Notes under the pieces: generated by a model
The model's database searches: none
Told to the model about the DNA's origin: nothing
Seen by the model: only the letters and a program-made list of their open reading frames with translations
Position numbers and translations under genes: made by a program
Shown here: positions 50,756 to 60,349 of the stretch, one piece after another
Numbering within the stretch: position 1 is the stretch's first letter
Layout of the letters: each line of letters begins with the position of its first letter
From: Cetobacterium sp. NK01
GTDB taxonomy: Bacteria > Fusobacteriota > Fusobacteriia > Fusobacteriales > Fusobacteriaceae
Reading direction: 5' to 3'
DNA length: 64,000 bases
NCBI RefSeq assembly: GCF_024506395.1
Contig: NZ_JANIBO010000001.1
Coordinates: forward strand, 1,178,001-1,242,000

Positions 50756-51707
50756 AAAGTTAATAATAGCTATAGATAGGATATTTTCAGAGTACTATAT
50801 GGCTATAGAAAAAAGATTGTTAAAGGATTTTAAAGAGGTTTTAATTGTAAATAGAAATGGAGTTCCTGTAAAAAAAAACCTAACTAATACTGTGATAAAA
50901 AATCTTGAAAAAATAGGTTTTTTAGGAAAAAACATATCTAACTTTCTAATAAAAAAAGAACTGAATAAAATAAAAAATTATGATTATTTGTTATCTATTG
51001 GTGGAGAGTGTCTTTCAAAAAATATTTTAAATGGAATAAGAGAAAACTCACCCTCTATAAAATGTGTAAAGTACATTTTTGATAAAACAGGAGAGGAGTA
51101 TCTAAAAGGTGCTCGAGAAAGATATGATGAGATATATACTTTTGAAAAAGATGATTCTAAAGAGTTTAATCTGAAATTTAGACCAAGTTTTTTTGTAGAT
51201 GATACAAAGGAAGAGAAAAAAGAGCTAGACTGTTATTACTTAGGAGCTTTGAGAGAGAAGAAAAGATATGATTTTATAGAGAGCTTTAAAAAATATTGTT
51301 TAAAAAATAAATTGAGTTATGATTTTAATCTTTTTATAAAGAAAAAGTATTTAAATGATAACTACAATGATCAAGAGATACTAACTTTTGAAAAGATGAC
51401 CTATAGGGAGAATATAGAGAAAGTTAGAAAGTCTAAAGTTGTAATAGAGCTTAATTACTATACACAAAGGGGGTTAACTCTTAGAACTTTTGAGTGTTTA
51501 GCTAGTGACACAAAGTTAATCACAGAAAATAAAGATATTATAAATTATGACTTTTATAATCCGAAAAATATATTTATAATAGATTCTATAGAGGATGTAG
51601 ATTCTATTCCTAAAGAGTTTTTCCAGTGTGATTATGAGGAAGTGGATAAGAGTATAGTAGATAGATATTCTATAGAGGGTTTTGTAAGAGAAGTTTTAAC
51701 AAGTTAA
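50745..51707 (+). CDS. Putative glycosyltransferase, LPS cluster (group A, member 1)
   Basis: A 320-residue protein without a clear Pfam match by eye. It shares a layout with the two proteins at 55753 and 56727: YDEIYTFEKDDSKEFNLKFRPSFFVDD corresponds to their FDYISSFDKEEVKRYNMEFIPNFYLKD, and the C-terminal RGLTLRTFECLASDTKLIT to their GGLSFRAIDALGNRKKLIT. The latter half resembles the donor domain of CgeB-like GT-B transferases. It probably adds a sugar in O-antigen or core synthesis. It overlaps the acetyltransferase gene by 11 bases. Confidence 0.65.
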   Translation: MKNKKLIIAIDRIFSEYYMAIEKRLLKDFKEVLIVNRNGVPVKKNLTNTVIKNLEKIGFLGKNISNFLIKKELNKIKNYDYLLSIGGECLSKNILNGIRENSPSIKCVKYIFDKTGEEYLKGARERYDEIYTFEKDDSKEFNLKFRPSFFVDDTKEEKKELDCYYLGALREKKRYDFIESFKKYCLKNKLSYDFNLFIKKKYLNDNYNDQEILTFEKMTYRENIEKVRKSKVVIELNYYTQRGLTLRTFECLASDTKLITENKDIINYDFYNPKNIFIIDSIEDVDSIPKEFFQCDYEEVDKSIVDRYSIEGFVREVLTS

Positions 51708-51726
51708 ATTTTAAATGGAGGGGAAC

Positions 51727-52740
51727 ATGGCGTTTAAATGGTCACACTTTAGAAGAGATCTATCAGATATGCTTATAAAAAAGGCGTGTGAAAAAGTTGT
51801 TGCAGAAAAAGATGACAGGAATAAAGTTTTGATAGTAACAATGGATGCTTTAGGAGATAATCTTTTAAAAGTAAAAAGTATAGAGAAGATAGCTGAGTTT
51901 TATGGAAAAAATAACACACATATTCTATGCAAAGATAAGTGGCAAGATATATATTTAAAGCAAGGATATAACGTATTTGTAGATAGATATAAAAATACTA
52001 TAGAGAGAATGAGATTATATAGAGAGTTAAATAGATTTAAATATAAAAAAGTTATATATTTTATACATGACCAAAAAAATGTATCTGAAGAGTTTATAAA
52101 CTCATATGATAAAATAGAATATAGAATAAAAAACGCTGAGGATAAATATATATTAGAGTATCATAAAGATTTTTTAAAAGAGATTTTAAATAAAGATATA
52201 CAGGTAGAGGAGTTAGTTCCAGATTTAAGATATATCTTTGATAATTTAAAAAAAGAGAATATAATAACTGTTGGAATAGGATCAGCTGCAAGAATTAAGA
52301 CTATGCCAGCTGTGAAAATGGCAGAGATAATAAACTATTTAGGAGAGAGATATCCAGAGTCAAAGTTAATCCTATTAGGAAGTGGAAAAACTCAAGTTCT
52401 TTATCAAAAAGAGTTATCTAAATATATAAAAGTTAAAAATACAGTGGATTTAGTTGATAAAATATCTCTTTTAGAAAGTTTAGAGTATATAGCTAAATCT
52501 AAGTTTTTCATAGGATATGATTCAGGATTGACCAATGCAGCATTTACTTTAAAAACTAAATATATATGTCTGCACTGGACTAAATTTAAAACATGGAAAC
52601 ATGATTTTATAGGGTGTGTGACTCTTTTAGGAGAGGGAGAGAATCCATATAAAGAGAGCAAATATGGATGTGATTTGCTAAATAGTATAACTTTATCTCA
52701 AATACAGGAAGGGTTAGAGGTATTAAATATAGATGAATGA
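51727..52740 (+). CDS. GT9 glycosyltransferase 2
   Basis: A 337-residue family-9 GT-B enzyme. The start of the fold is VLIVTMDALGDNLLKVKSIEKI, the donor half has LILLGSGKTQVLYQKELS and SKFFIGYDSGLTNAAFTLKTKYICLHW. It is a paralogue of the GT9 at 53482, sharing the segment LNKDIxxEELxPDLxxIF. The start ATG 51727 follows GGAGGGG; an upstream in-frame ATG lies before that site. Sugar donor is unknown. It overlaps the kinase gene start by 8 bases. Confidence 0.85.
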   Translation: MAFKWSHFRRDLSDMLIKKACEKVVAEKDDRNKVLIVTMDALGDNLLKVKSIEKIAEFYGKNNTHILCKDKWQDIYLKQGYNVFVDRYKNTIERMRLYRELNRFKYKKVIYFIHDQKNVSEEFINSYDKIEYRIKNAEDKYILEYHKDFLKEILNKDIQVEELVPDLRYIFDNLKKENIITVGIGSAARIKTMPAVKMAEIINYLGERYPESKLILLGSGKTQVLYQKELSKYIKVKNTVDLVDKISLLESLEYIAKSKFFIGYDSGLTNAAFTLKTKYICLHWTKFKTWKHDFIGCVTLLGEGENPYKESKYGCDLLNSITLSQIQEGLEVLNIDE

Positions 52741-53482
52741 AAAAATAAAGAAAATTAAATATAAAGAGTTTTCAATCTATTTTAAAAAGGATGAGAATAG
52801 GGCGTTAGCTGAAAAAGTTTTAAATGAGGAGTACTCTGTTATAGATGAATATAAAAACACAGAGAGAAACTATGTTGCTAAAATAGAGATAGATGGGAGA
52901 AGTTTTGTTTTAAAATCTCCTAAAGCTGAAACAGTGATACCCCAAAGAAAAGTTCAAACACTTTTTAAAAAAGGAGAGGGACTTACGAGTTTTATAAATA
53001 TAGATAGAGCTAAAAAAATGGAGTTGGATTTTTTTATAGAGCCACTAGCTATAATGGTTAAAAGAGGCCTTTTTTTACAAGAGAGTTTTATACTTATGGA
53101 TTATATAGAGGGAGAGGCTATAGAAACAACAGAGGATATAGATGTTATTATGGATATAGTTGAAAAAATTCATAAAAGTGGTATATACCATGGTGATCTA
53201 AATACATCGAATTTTATAAAAACAAAAGATGGAATAAAAATTATAGATACTCAAGCTAAAAGTGAGAAAATTTGGCATTTTAAAAGAGCTTATGATATTT
53301 TAACTTTAAAAAATGATCTTCTAGTTTTAGGAAAAGGTTATGATGTAGAGGAAAAATATAAAGTGAAAAGAGATTTTGGGTATGGATTAGCTTATATAAT
53401 AAAAAATTTTAAAAAACTTTCAGTGGTAAAAAAAATAAGAGGTTTAAAAGTTAAATTACGAAATAAGGGGTGGAAAATTTAA
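52733..53482 (+). CDS. LPS core heptose kinase-like protein (RfaY/WaaY)
   Basis: A 249-residue kinase of the WaaY/RfaY family that would phosphorylate a core heptose. The beta-3 region is YVAKIEIDGRSFVLKSPKAE, the catalytic loop IYHGDLNTSNFIKT (His-Gly-Asp ... Asn), and the metal motif IKIIDTQAKSEK (Asp, here DTQ). Length matches the family. It lies between two GT9 genes, overlapping both, which fits core-sugar modification during assembly. Core phosphates commonly stabilise the outer membrane through divalent cations. Confidence 0.88.
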   Translation: MNEKIKKIKYKEFSIYFKKDENRALAEKVLNEEYSVIDEYKNTERNYVAKIEIDGRSFVLKSPKAETVIPQRKVQTLFKKGEGLTSFINIDRAKKMELDFFIEPLAIMVKRGLFLQESFILMDYIEGEAIETTEDIDVIMDIVEKIHKSGIYHGDLNTSNFIKTKDGIKIIDTQAKSEKIWHFKRAYDILTLKNDLLVLGKGYDVEEKYKVKRDFGYGLAYIIKNFKKLSVVKKIRGLKVKLRNKGWKI

Positions 53483-54564
53483 TGGATAAAAAGTATCTTA
53501 AAAAATCATATGTGAAAGAGGGGATAAATCTTTATTTTATTAGATTTATACTAAGTTTTTTTAAGAGCAGTTTTAAGCCTCAAGGAAAGATTTTAATAAA
53601 AAGTTGTGATGGGATTGGAGATATTTTAGTTAGAACGAAATTGATGAGCTTATTAGAGAAAGAGTATGGAAAAGAGAATATATCTGTTTTAATGAAAAGT
53701 GAATATACAAAACTTGGTGAGATGCTAGGATATAAAACTATAGGATACTCTAGAGATGAAAGAAAAAAGTTTTTTCCAAGATTAAAAAAGATGTATGAGT
53801 TAAATAGCATGGGATTTTCAAAATATATAAATTTAGAATTTACCAATGATATAACAGTGGGAAATCTATTTATTCCAGAGAGAGTTGGAAGAGCTGATTT
53901 AAGTTGGCAAGTGGAGAGAAATAATAAATACTACACAAAAAGCTATGTAATAGAAGATGACTACGTTATGAGACAAGTTAGTAAAATGGCAAAAGAGATA
54001 TTGAATAAAGATATAAAAGCAGAGGAGCTAATTCCAGATTTAAAAAATATTTTTGGAAGTGGAGAGGAGAACATAGTTGTAGCTGTGGGATCTACAGAAA
54101 AAGAGAGAGTGTGTTCACCGTTACTAATGGCAGAATACTTAAAAGAGATACAGCTTAAGTATCCTAATAAAAAGATAGTATTAGTAGGAAATGGAGAGAG
54201 ACAAAGTAATTACGCTAAAAAAATCTTAAGTATATTAAAAGATGGAAATATAGAAAACTTAGTGGATAAAACATCATTAAAAGAGGTTTTTGAGTTAGTT
54301 TCAAAAAGCTATCTATTTATTGGATTTGAATCGGGATTATATAATTTTTCATTTGTTACAAGAAAAGATGCCATTGTTTTATTTAGAGAAAAAGGTGGAT
54401 TATTTGTTCACAACGTACCTTGGATAAAGATCTTAACTCCAGAGAGAGTTAATCCACAAGTTGAGGATAGTGATTATCCAAATGAAATTATAAATAGTAT
54501 AACAGTTGAAGAGTTTAAAAAAGCTCTAGAAGAGGTAAAACATGAAAAAGAACTTAGTTGTTAG
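53482..54564 (+). CDS. GT9 glycosyltransferase 3
   Basis: A 360-residue family-9 enzyme. The N-terminal motif is ILIKSCDGIGDILVRTKLMSLL. The donor half shows KIVLVGNGERQSNYAKKIL, VDKTSLKEVFELVSKSYLFIGFESGLYNFSF. It is a paralogue of the preceding GT9 (51727). The start ATG 53482 shares one base with the kinase stop; a longer reading starts 12 bases earlier but lacks a site. It probably acts in LPS core assembly. It overlaps the next gene by 23 bases. Confidence 0.85.
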   Translation: MDKKYLKKSYVKEGINLYFIRFILSFFKSSFKPQGKILIKSCDGIGDILVRTKLMSLLEKEYGKENISVLMKSEYTKLGEMLGYKTIGYSRDERKKFFPRLKKMYELNSMGFSKYINLEFTNDITVGNLFIPERVGRADLSWQVERNNKYYTKSYVIEDDYVMRQVSKMAKEILNKDIKAEELIPDLKNIFGSGEENIVVAVGSTEKERVCSPLLMAEYLKEIQLKYPNKKIVLVGNGERQSNYAKKILSILKDGNIENLVDKTSLKEVFELVSKSYLFIGFESGLYNFSFVTRKDAIVLFREKGGLFVHNVPWIKILTPERVNPQVEDSDYPNEIINSITVEEFKKALEEVKHEKELSC

Positions 54565-55738
54565 AAGTGGAAGCCTTCGAATGGGGGGCTTAGAGAGAGT
54601 GTTAATAGAGATGTTACAAAACTTAAATAAAGAGTTATATAATATCTCATTAATTATAGAGGATGACTCAGGAAATGAAAATGTATTTTTAAATCAAGTT
54701 CCAAAAGGGATAGATGTATATTTTTTAAAACCTGAAAGTTTAATTGAAAAGACTCACTATCATAGAGAAAGAAAGAAAAATATCTACCATAAATTGATGT
54801 ATAATCTTTTAATGAGTAAAGAGCATAGTTTTGTAATATCTAAAACTCAAGAGGTACTAAGAGAGATTGAGAAAAAATATGGAGAGATAGATGTTTTTGT
54901 AGATTATGATTGGGGAGCTAGAAGATATGTTGAGAAATTAAAAGCTAAGAAAAAAATAGTTTGGATACATAACTCTATTCCAAAACTTTTAAAAAAGGAG
55001 TCAAAGATTGTTAGATTTGGAAAAAATCTATCAAAGTATGATGCAGTTGTAGCTATATGTGAGGATATGAAAAAAGAGATGGAGGAGATCTATCCACATT
55101 TAAAAAATCGTATAAAAAGAGCATATAATCCATTTAACTTTAAAAGAATTATAGATCTATCAACTGATGATAGCTGTTTATCAGAAGAGCAAAAAGGACT
55201 TTTAAAGGATAACTATATTATAGCAGTTTCTAGATTGGATACAGTTCAAAAAGACTATGATACTTTAATAAAAGGTCATAAAATAGCTATGGAAAATGGC
55301 GTGTCTGAAAAACTATATATAGTGGGAGATGGACCTAATAGAAAAGAGATAGAGGAGATAATTATAAAAAATGGTTTAAAAGATAGAGTTATACTTATTG
55401 GAAAAACTACTAATCCATATATATGGATGAAAAACAGCAAACTTTTTGTACACAGTTCTAAGTATGAGGGGTTTGGATTAGTTATAGTAGAAGCTGCTAT
55501 TTTAGGAAAAGCTATTATATCATCTGATTGTAAAGTTGGGCCAAAGGAGATATTGGGGAATGGTAGATATGGAAAGATATTTTCTGTAGGAGACTATAAA
55601 AAGTTAGGCGAAGAGTTAACAGAACTTTTAAAAGAAAAAGATATTAGAGAGAAGTATGAAGTTGTTGCAAAGGAAAGATCAAAGGATTTTGAAGCTAGTA
55701 AAATTATGAAAGAGTATGACGCAATAATAAATAGCTAA
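54542..55738 (+). CDS. GT4 glycosyltransferase 2
   Basis: A 398-residue family-4 GT-B enzyme. The N-terminal loop is RSGSLRMGGLERVLIEMLQ, and the donor site has IIAVSRLDTVQKDYDTLIKGH, LYIVGDGPNRKEIEEII and the conserved SSKYEGFGLVIVEAAILGKAIISSD (E-x7-E). It resembles the first GT4 (48141) in length and layout and should transfer one sugar in core or O-antigen synthesis. The start lies 23 bases inside the upstream gene with AGAGGT ahead. Confidence 0.92.
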   Translation: MKKNLVVRSGSLRMGGLERVLIEMLQNLNKELYNISLIIEDDSGNENVFLNQVPKGIDVYFLKPESLIEKTHYHRERKKNIYHKLMYNLLMSKEHSFVISKTQEVLREIEKKYGEIDVFVDYDWGARRYVEKLKAKKKIVWIHNSIPKLLKKESKIVRFGKNLSKYDAVVAICEDMKKEMEEIYPHLKNRIKRAYNPFNFKRIIDLSTDDSCLSEEQKGLLKDNYIIAVSRLDTVQKDYDTLIKGHKIAMENGVSEKLYIVGDGPNRKEIEEIIIKNGLKDRVILIGKTTNPYIWMKNSKLFVHSSKYEGFGLVIVEAAILGKAIISSDCKVGPKEILGNGRYGKIFSVGDYKKLGEELTELLKEKDIREKYEVVAKERSKDFEASKIMKEYDAIINS

Positions 55739-55752
55739 GTTAGGGGAAATTT

Positions 55753-56730
55753 ATGAAAAAGAAGATAGTCTACTTATCCTATGAGTTTATGGGGTACGAG
55801 AAAGAGGTTATAAAACTATTAGAGAATGTTATGGGATTTGAAGTTTATTTTATAGATGGTTTAAAATATGAATACAAATATAAAAATGTATTTGAGAAAC
55901 TTTTAAATAATCTATATTATAAGCCATTTAAAAAGAATCTAAAGGATATAATGTTTAATAAAACAGTTATAAAAGAGTTGGAAAAAATAGGAGAGGTAGA
56001 TTGCTATTTTTCCATTAGAGCTGATAAGTTTTCCCATAAAATATTTCAATATATAAAGGGAAAGAATAAACCGATGTATCTTCACCACTGGGATAGTTTT
56101 TCTTTTATTAGTAAGCAGATAGAGTTTTTAAAGTATTTTGACTATATCTCTAGTTTTGATAAAGAGGAAGTTAAGAGATACAATATGGAGTTTATTCCTA
56201 ATTTTTATTTAAAGGATAAGATATGTAAAAACAGAGTTTACGAATATGAGTTTTTTACAATAATGAAATATGATAAAAGGTTTGATCTATTGGAAAAATT
56301 AGGAAAATGTTTAAAAGAAAAAAATATAAATTATAAGTTTATAGTTATAACTGATAGAGATATAAAAAGTGACTATGTAGATATACAAAAAGATTATGTT
56401 CCTTTGAGTAAAACATATGAATTTTTAAGTAAAAGTAGTGGAATAGTTGAAATAGGTCATACAAAAGAGATGGATGAGAGATATCAAGGGGGAGCATCTT
56501 TTAGAATAGCAGATGCAATAGGAAATAAACAGAAGATTATAACAAATTACTCTTTTATAAAAGAGTATGATATTTATAATGAAAATAATGTTTTTATATT
56601 AGAGGAAAACTTTAAGGACGCACTGGATATTTTTTTGAAAAACAACTATAAAGAGTATTCAGATGATATATATGAAAATTATTCAGGAGAGAGCTGGATA
56701 AAGAAGATATTCAGGGTGAAGAAGAAATGA
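55753..56730 (+). CDS. Putative glycosyltransferase, LPS cluster (group A, member 2)
   Basis: A 325-residue protein that I cannot place in a named family. Notable segments are KPMYLHHWDSFSFISKQ, YISSFDKEEVKRYNMEFIPNFYLKD and a C-terminal GGASFRIADAIGNKQKIIT, comparable to the donor half of CgeB-like GT-B transferases. It is a tandem paralogue of the next gene (56727), with matching segments across its length, and a more distant relative of 50745. AGGGGA precedes ATG. It overlaps the next start by 4 bases. Confidence 0.65.
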   Translation: MKKKIVYLSYEFMGYEKEVIKLLENVMGFEVYFIDGLKYEYKYKNVFEKLLNNLYYKPFKKNLKDIMFNKTVIKELEKIGEVDCYFSIRADKFSHKIFQYIKGKNKPMYLHHWDSFSFISKQIEFLKYFDYISSFDKEEVKRYNMEFIPNFYLKDKICKNRVYEYEFFTIMKYDKRFDLLEKLGKCLKEKNINYKFIVITDRDIKSDYVDIQKDYVPLSKTYEFLSKSSGIVEIGHTKEMDERYQGGASFRIADAIGNKQKIITNYSFIKEYDIYNENNVFILEENFKDALDIFLKNNYKEYSDDIYENYSGESWIKKIFRVKKK

Positions 56731-57689
56731 AGAAAATTATTTTAATGTGTCCCGCTTATAGTGGTTATGGAGAAAAGATAAAAGATGTAATGGAGAAAAT
56801 ACATAGTTGTAAAGTACTATATATTCCCCATGAAAAGTTTAAATATCAATATAAAAATGTTTTTGAAAAATTATATAATAATCTTTTTAGTAAGGTCTTT
56901 TTAAAAAGAAATATAAAAAAGATAAAAGAGAAAGAGATTTTATATAAAAAGGTTCAAGATTTTGGAGATTTTAATGGTGTTGTAGTTATTAGGCCAGATT
57001 TTTATGAAACTGAATTTATAGAGTTTTTAAAAGAGAAGAAAAAGCCCATGGTTTTACATTTTTGGGATAGTATATCATATAAGCCAAATCAGGAAAAATA
57101 TATTAAATATTTTGATTTTTTATATAGTTTTGATAAAAAAGAGGCTGAAGAGTATAGTATGGAGTTTTTGCCAAATTTTTATATGAAGGATAAGCTACAA
57201 AAAGAGTCAGAGATTGAGTATGACGCTTTTACAGTTATGAGTTATGATGAAAGGTTTCAAGAGTTAGAGAGTTTGGCAAAAAAACTAAAAGAAAAAAATA
57301 TTAGCTATAAATTTATAGTGGTAACTAAAGCAGATATAAAAAGCGAGTATGTAGAGATTAGAAAGGATGTAATCTCTTTGGAAAAAATGTATGAGTATTA
57401 CTCTAAAAGCAGGGCTGTTGTAGAGATAGGTCATAATACAACTGAAAAACAGGGTGGATTATCTTTTAGAGCTATAGATGCACTGGGAAATAGAAAAAAA
57501 TTAATAACAACATATGATTTAATAAAGGATTATGATTTTTATAACTCTAATAATATCTTAGTTTTAGAAAAAGATTACACTATAGATAGAGAGTTTTTTA
57601 AAAATAAATATGAAGATATATCAGAGGATATATATATAAAATACAGCGATGAAGAGTGGGTGAAGAGATTAATTGAAAATATTAGATAG
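56727..57689 (+). CDS. Putative glycosyltransferase, LPS cluster (group A, member 3)
   Basis: A 320-residue tandem paralogue of 55753: YQYKNVFEKLYNNLF, KPMVLHFWDSISYKPNQ, FLYSFDKKEAEEYSMEFLPN and GGLSFRAIDALGNRKKLIT match segment for segment. The pair suggests duplication followed by divergence of sugar specificity. The start overlaps the upstream stop by 4 bases and the end overlaps the O-antigen ligase start by 17 bases. Confidence 0.65.
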   Translation: MKKIILMCPAYSGYGEKIKDVMEKIHSCKVLYIPHEKFKYQYKNVFEKLYNNLFSKVFLKRNIKKIKEKEILYKKVQDFGDFNGVVVIRPDFYETEFIEFLKEKKKPMVLHFWDSISYKPNQEKYIKYFDFLYSFDKKEAEEYSMEFLPNFYMKDKLQKESEIEYDAFTVMSYDERFQELESLAKKLKEKNISYKFIVVTKADIKSEYVEIRKDVISLEKMYEYYSKSRAVVEIGHNTTEKQGGLSFRAIDALGNRKKLITTYDLIKDYDFYNSNNILVLEKDYTIDREFFKNKYEDISEDIYIKYSDEEWVKRLIENIR

Positions 57690-58902
57690 TTTAAAAAAAT
57701 ACAATCTGCAGGAGAATATATTTAATTTAGTTATATTTTTAATGCCTTTTGGCATTGCATTTGAAAGAAAGATGTACTCAAATGTTTTGTTTCCAATGTT
57801 AGTTATTTTAACAGGGATACAGATATATAAAAATGGATTTAAGATCTCTTTTTATGAGAAATTTTTAGGAGTGTTTTTAGGTAGTATTGTAATAAGTTTG
57901 ATTTTTACAAACTATCCAATAAAAGATTTAAGTGATAAATTTATGCCGTATATAAAGTGGCTATTTTTTCCAACTATATTTGGACAGTTTAATATAGATA
58001 GGAAAAGAGAGAAGATAGTTTTTCTATCTGTTATTATAACAACTCTTTATATGTATAAGCTTGGTCTTCTTGACATTATAAAGCATATTAAAATGTATTC
58101 AGGAAAAGAGATAGGGTATTTAGAGATATTTAAAATGGAAAATTTAAAACTTATGCAAAGTTATGGAAGTGGTTTTAGACTGAGAGAGATTTTTCCAACA
58201 TTGACAGAGACAGCCTTAATTTTAGGTGGAACTATTATTGCTTTTATAATGGTTCTAATAGATAAAAGTACTGATATAAAAGTAAAAATAGTCTTAATTC
58301 CAATGATATTAATGGGACTATTTCAAATGATTTTAACTCAATCGAGAGGGATGTATTTAGCATTTTTAATAGTAATCTCTTTATTAGTTATGATAAAAGT
58401 TAGTAAAAGGATTTTAGGAGTTTTAATTATAATTTTATTGGGAGTTTTAGCTATATTTAGAAATACACCATATGTGAAGAGATTTGAAAGTATCTCTAAT
58501 GGGGATGGAGCTAGAATGGAAATATATACCTCAGCATTCAAAATCTTTAAAGCTAATGTATTGACAGGGATTGGATTTGATAATTTTATTCAAGCTACAG
58601 ATTACTATGAAAAGGCTTCGCATTATCAACATCCACATAATATGGCACTTAAGATGTTAACAGAGATGGGAGTAATAGGGTTTTTATCATATTTTTCTAT
58701 GATGGGAGCTATAGTTTATAAGTTGTGGAAAACTCGTTCGAAACTGATTTGTGAGATTATGTTAGCAGTTATAGTTTTAATGCTAATATATGAAAATTTT
58801 GAAACAGTTATTGTTTGGAAAAGAGCAAGTGAGTATATATTTTTTATGCTTGGATTAGCTTTAAGCGGTAACTACTATTTATTAAAAGGAGCGAAAAAAT
58901 GA
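57673..58902 (+). CDS. O-antigen ligase/polymerase (Wzy_C family)
   Basis: A 409-residue membrane protein with about 11-12 hydrophobic segments and the Wzy_C/O-antigen-ligase pattern. A conserved Arg-Gly lies in [15 protein letters not shown] periplasmic loop then ends with [30 protein letters not shown] (His-Pro-His-Asn). It either joins O-antigen to lipid A-core (WaaL) or polymerises repeat units (Wzy); sequence alone does not decide. The start TTG lies 17 bases inside the previous gene and is the least certain start in this operon. No flippase gene is in the window. Confidence 0.87.
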   Translation: MKILDSLKKYNLQENIFNLVIFLMPFGIAFERKMYSNVLFPMLVILTGIQIYKNGFKISFYEKFLGVFLGSIVISLIFTNYPIKDLSDKFMPYIKWLFFPTIFGQFNIDRKREKIVFLSVIITTLYMYKLGLLDIIKHIKMYSGKEIGYLEIFKMENLKLMQSYGSGFRLREIFPTLTETALILGGTIIAFIMVLIDKSTDIKVKIVLIPMILMGLFQMILTQSRGMYLAFLIVISLLVMIKVSKRILGVLIIILLGVLAIFRNTPYVKRFESISNGDGARMEIYTSAFKIFKANVLTGIGFDNFIQATDYYEKASHYQHPHNMALKMLTEMGVIGFLSYFSMMGAIVYKLWKTRSKLICEIMLAVIVLMLIYENFETVIVWKRASEYIFFMLGLALSGNYYLLKGAKK

Positions 58903-59765
58903 AGGGAATAATATTAGCTGGAGGATCAGGAACTAGACTATATCCTGTTACAAAAGCAATAAGTAAACAAATAACACCAATTTATGATAAGCCACTTATC
59001 TATTATCCTCTTTCTGTTTTAATGTTAGCAGGAATTAAAGATATTTTAGTAATATCTACTCCTAGAGATATTGGAACTTTTGAGGAACTATTAGGTAATG
59101 GAAGTGATTTAGGACTTAAAATAGAATATGCTATTCAAGAACATCCAAATGGTCTTGCAGAAGCATTTATAATAGGGGAAAACTTTATAGGAAATGATGC
59201 ATGTGCATTAGTTCTTGGAGATAATATGTTTTATGGACATGGACTTACAGGAATAGTAAAAGAAGCAGCTAAAAGAGAAACTGGAGCTACAATATTTGGT
59301 TACTATGTAAATAATCCTACAGCTTTTGGAGTAGTAGAGTTTGATGAGAATGGTAAAGCTATATCTTTAGAAGAGAAGCCAGAGAAGCCAAAATCTAATT
59401 TTGCAATTCCAGGACTATATTTCTATGATAACACTGTTGTAGAAAAAGCGAAAAAAGTGAAGCCCTCTCATAGAGGAGAGTTAGAGATAACAACGCTAAA
59501 TGAGATGTATCTAAATGAAGGAACACTAAATGTACTAAGTCTTGGAAGAGGAATGGCGTGGCTTGATACAGGAACTCATGATGGACTTTTAGAAGCATCT
59601 AACTTTGTAAAAACAATTCAAAGTAGACAAGGTGTAATGGTTGCCTGTCTAGAAGAGATTGCTTATAGAAATGGATGGATATCTAAAGAGAAAGTAAAAG
59701 AGTTAGCAAAACCACTACTAAAATCACATTATGGTGAATATTTAATGAATCTAATAAAGGAGTAG
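58899..59765 (+). CDS. rmlA: Glucose-1-phosphate thymidylyltransferase
   Basis: A 288-residue RmlA/RfbA, which makes dTDP-glucose from dTTP and glucose-1-phosphate, the first step to dTDP-L-rhamnose. The nucleotide site is [21 protein letters not shown] (residues 4-24), followed by [32 protein letters not shown] and [18 protein letters not shown] complete the signature. Length is standard. ATGA overlaps the ligase stop. Confidence 0.97.
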   Translation: MKGIILAGGSGTRLYPVTKAISKQITPIYDKPLIYYPLSVLMLAGIKDILVISTPRDIGTFEELLGNGSDLGLKIEYAIQEHPNGLAEAFIIGENFIGNDACALVLGDNMFYGHGLTGIVKEAAKRETGATIFGYYVNNPTAFGVVEFDENGKAISLEEKPEKPKSNFAIPGLYFYDNTVVEKAKKVKPSHRGELEITTLNEMYLNEGTLNVLSLGRGMAWLDTGTHDGLLEASNFVKTIQSRQGVMVACLEEIAYRNGWISKEKVKELAKPLLKSHYGEYLMNLIKE

Positions 59766-59767
59766 TT

Positions 59768-60349
59768 ATGAGTAAGTTTAAAAGAGTTGAAACAGGAATA
59801 AAAGATTTAATAGTAATAGAGCCAACTGTATTTGGAGATAACAGAGGGTTTTTCATGGAGAGCTACTCTAAAAAAGATTTCTTGGCAATAGATATAGATG
59901 TTGAATTTGTTCAAGATAATCACTCTAAATCTAAAAAAGGTGTATTAAGAGGGTTACATTTTCAAACAAAACATGTTCAAGGGAAATTAGTTAGAGTTAC
60001 AGCTGGAGCTGTTTTAGATGTTGCAGTGGATCTTAGAAAAGATAGCCCAACTTTTGGAAAACACTACTTAGTAGAATTAAGCGCTGATAATAAAAAGATG
60101 TTTTATATTCCACCAGGGTTCGCTCATGGATTTTTAACTTTAGAAGATAATACTGAGTTTCAATATAAATGTACAGACTATTATGCGCCAGAGTTTGATT
60201 CAGGAGTGTTATGGAATGACTCTGATATAGCTATAGATTGGAACTTTGAAAAATATGGATTATCAGCAGATGAAATCCTGTTATCAGATAAAGATAAACA
60301 GCAACAAACTCTGCAAGAGTTTTTAGAGAGTGGTGTGGTAATAGGATGA
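59768..60349 (+). CDS. rmlC: dTDP-4-dehydrorhamnose 3,5-epimerase
   Basis: A 193-residue cupin-fold RmlC. The family signature includes FGDNRGFFMESYSKKDF, FVQDNHSKSKKGVLRGLHFQ with the catalytic His in RGLHFQ, and FYIPPGFAHGFLTLED. It acts between RmlB and RmlD. AAGGAG lies before ATG, 2 bases after the rmlA stop. It overlaps rmlD by 4 bases. Confidence 0.97.
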   Translation: MSKFKRVETGIKDLIVIEPTVFGDNRGFFMESYSKKDFLAIDIDVEFVQDNHSKSKKGVLRGLHFQTKHVQGKLVRVTAGAVLDVAVDLRKDSPTFGKHYLVELSADNKKMFYIPPGFAHGFLTLEDNTEFQYKCTDYYAPEFDSGVLWNDSDIAIDWNFEKYGLSADEILLSDKDKQQQTLQEFLESGVVIG

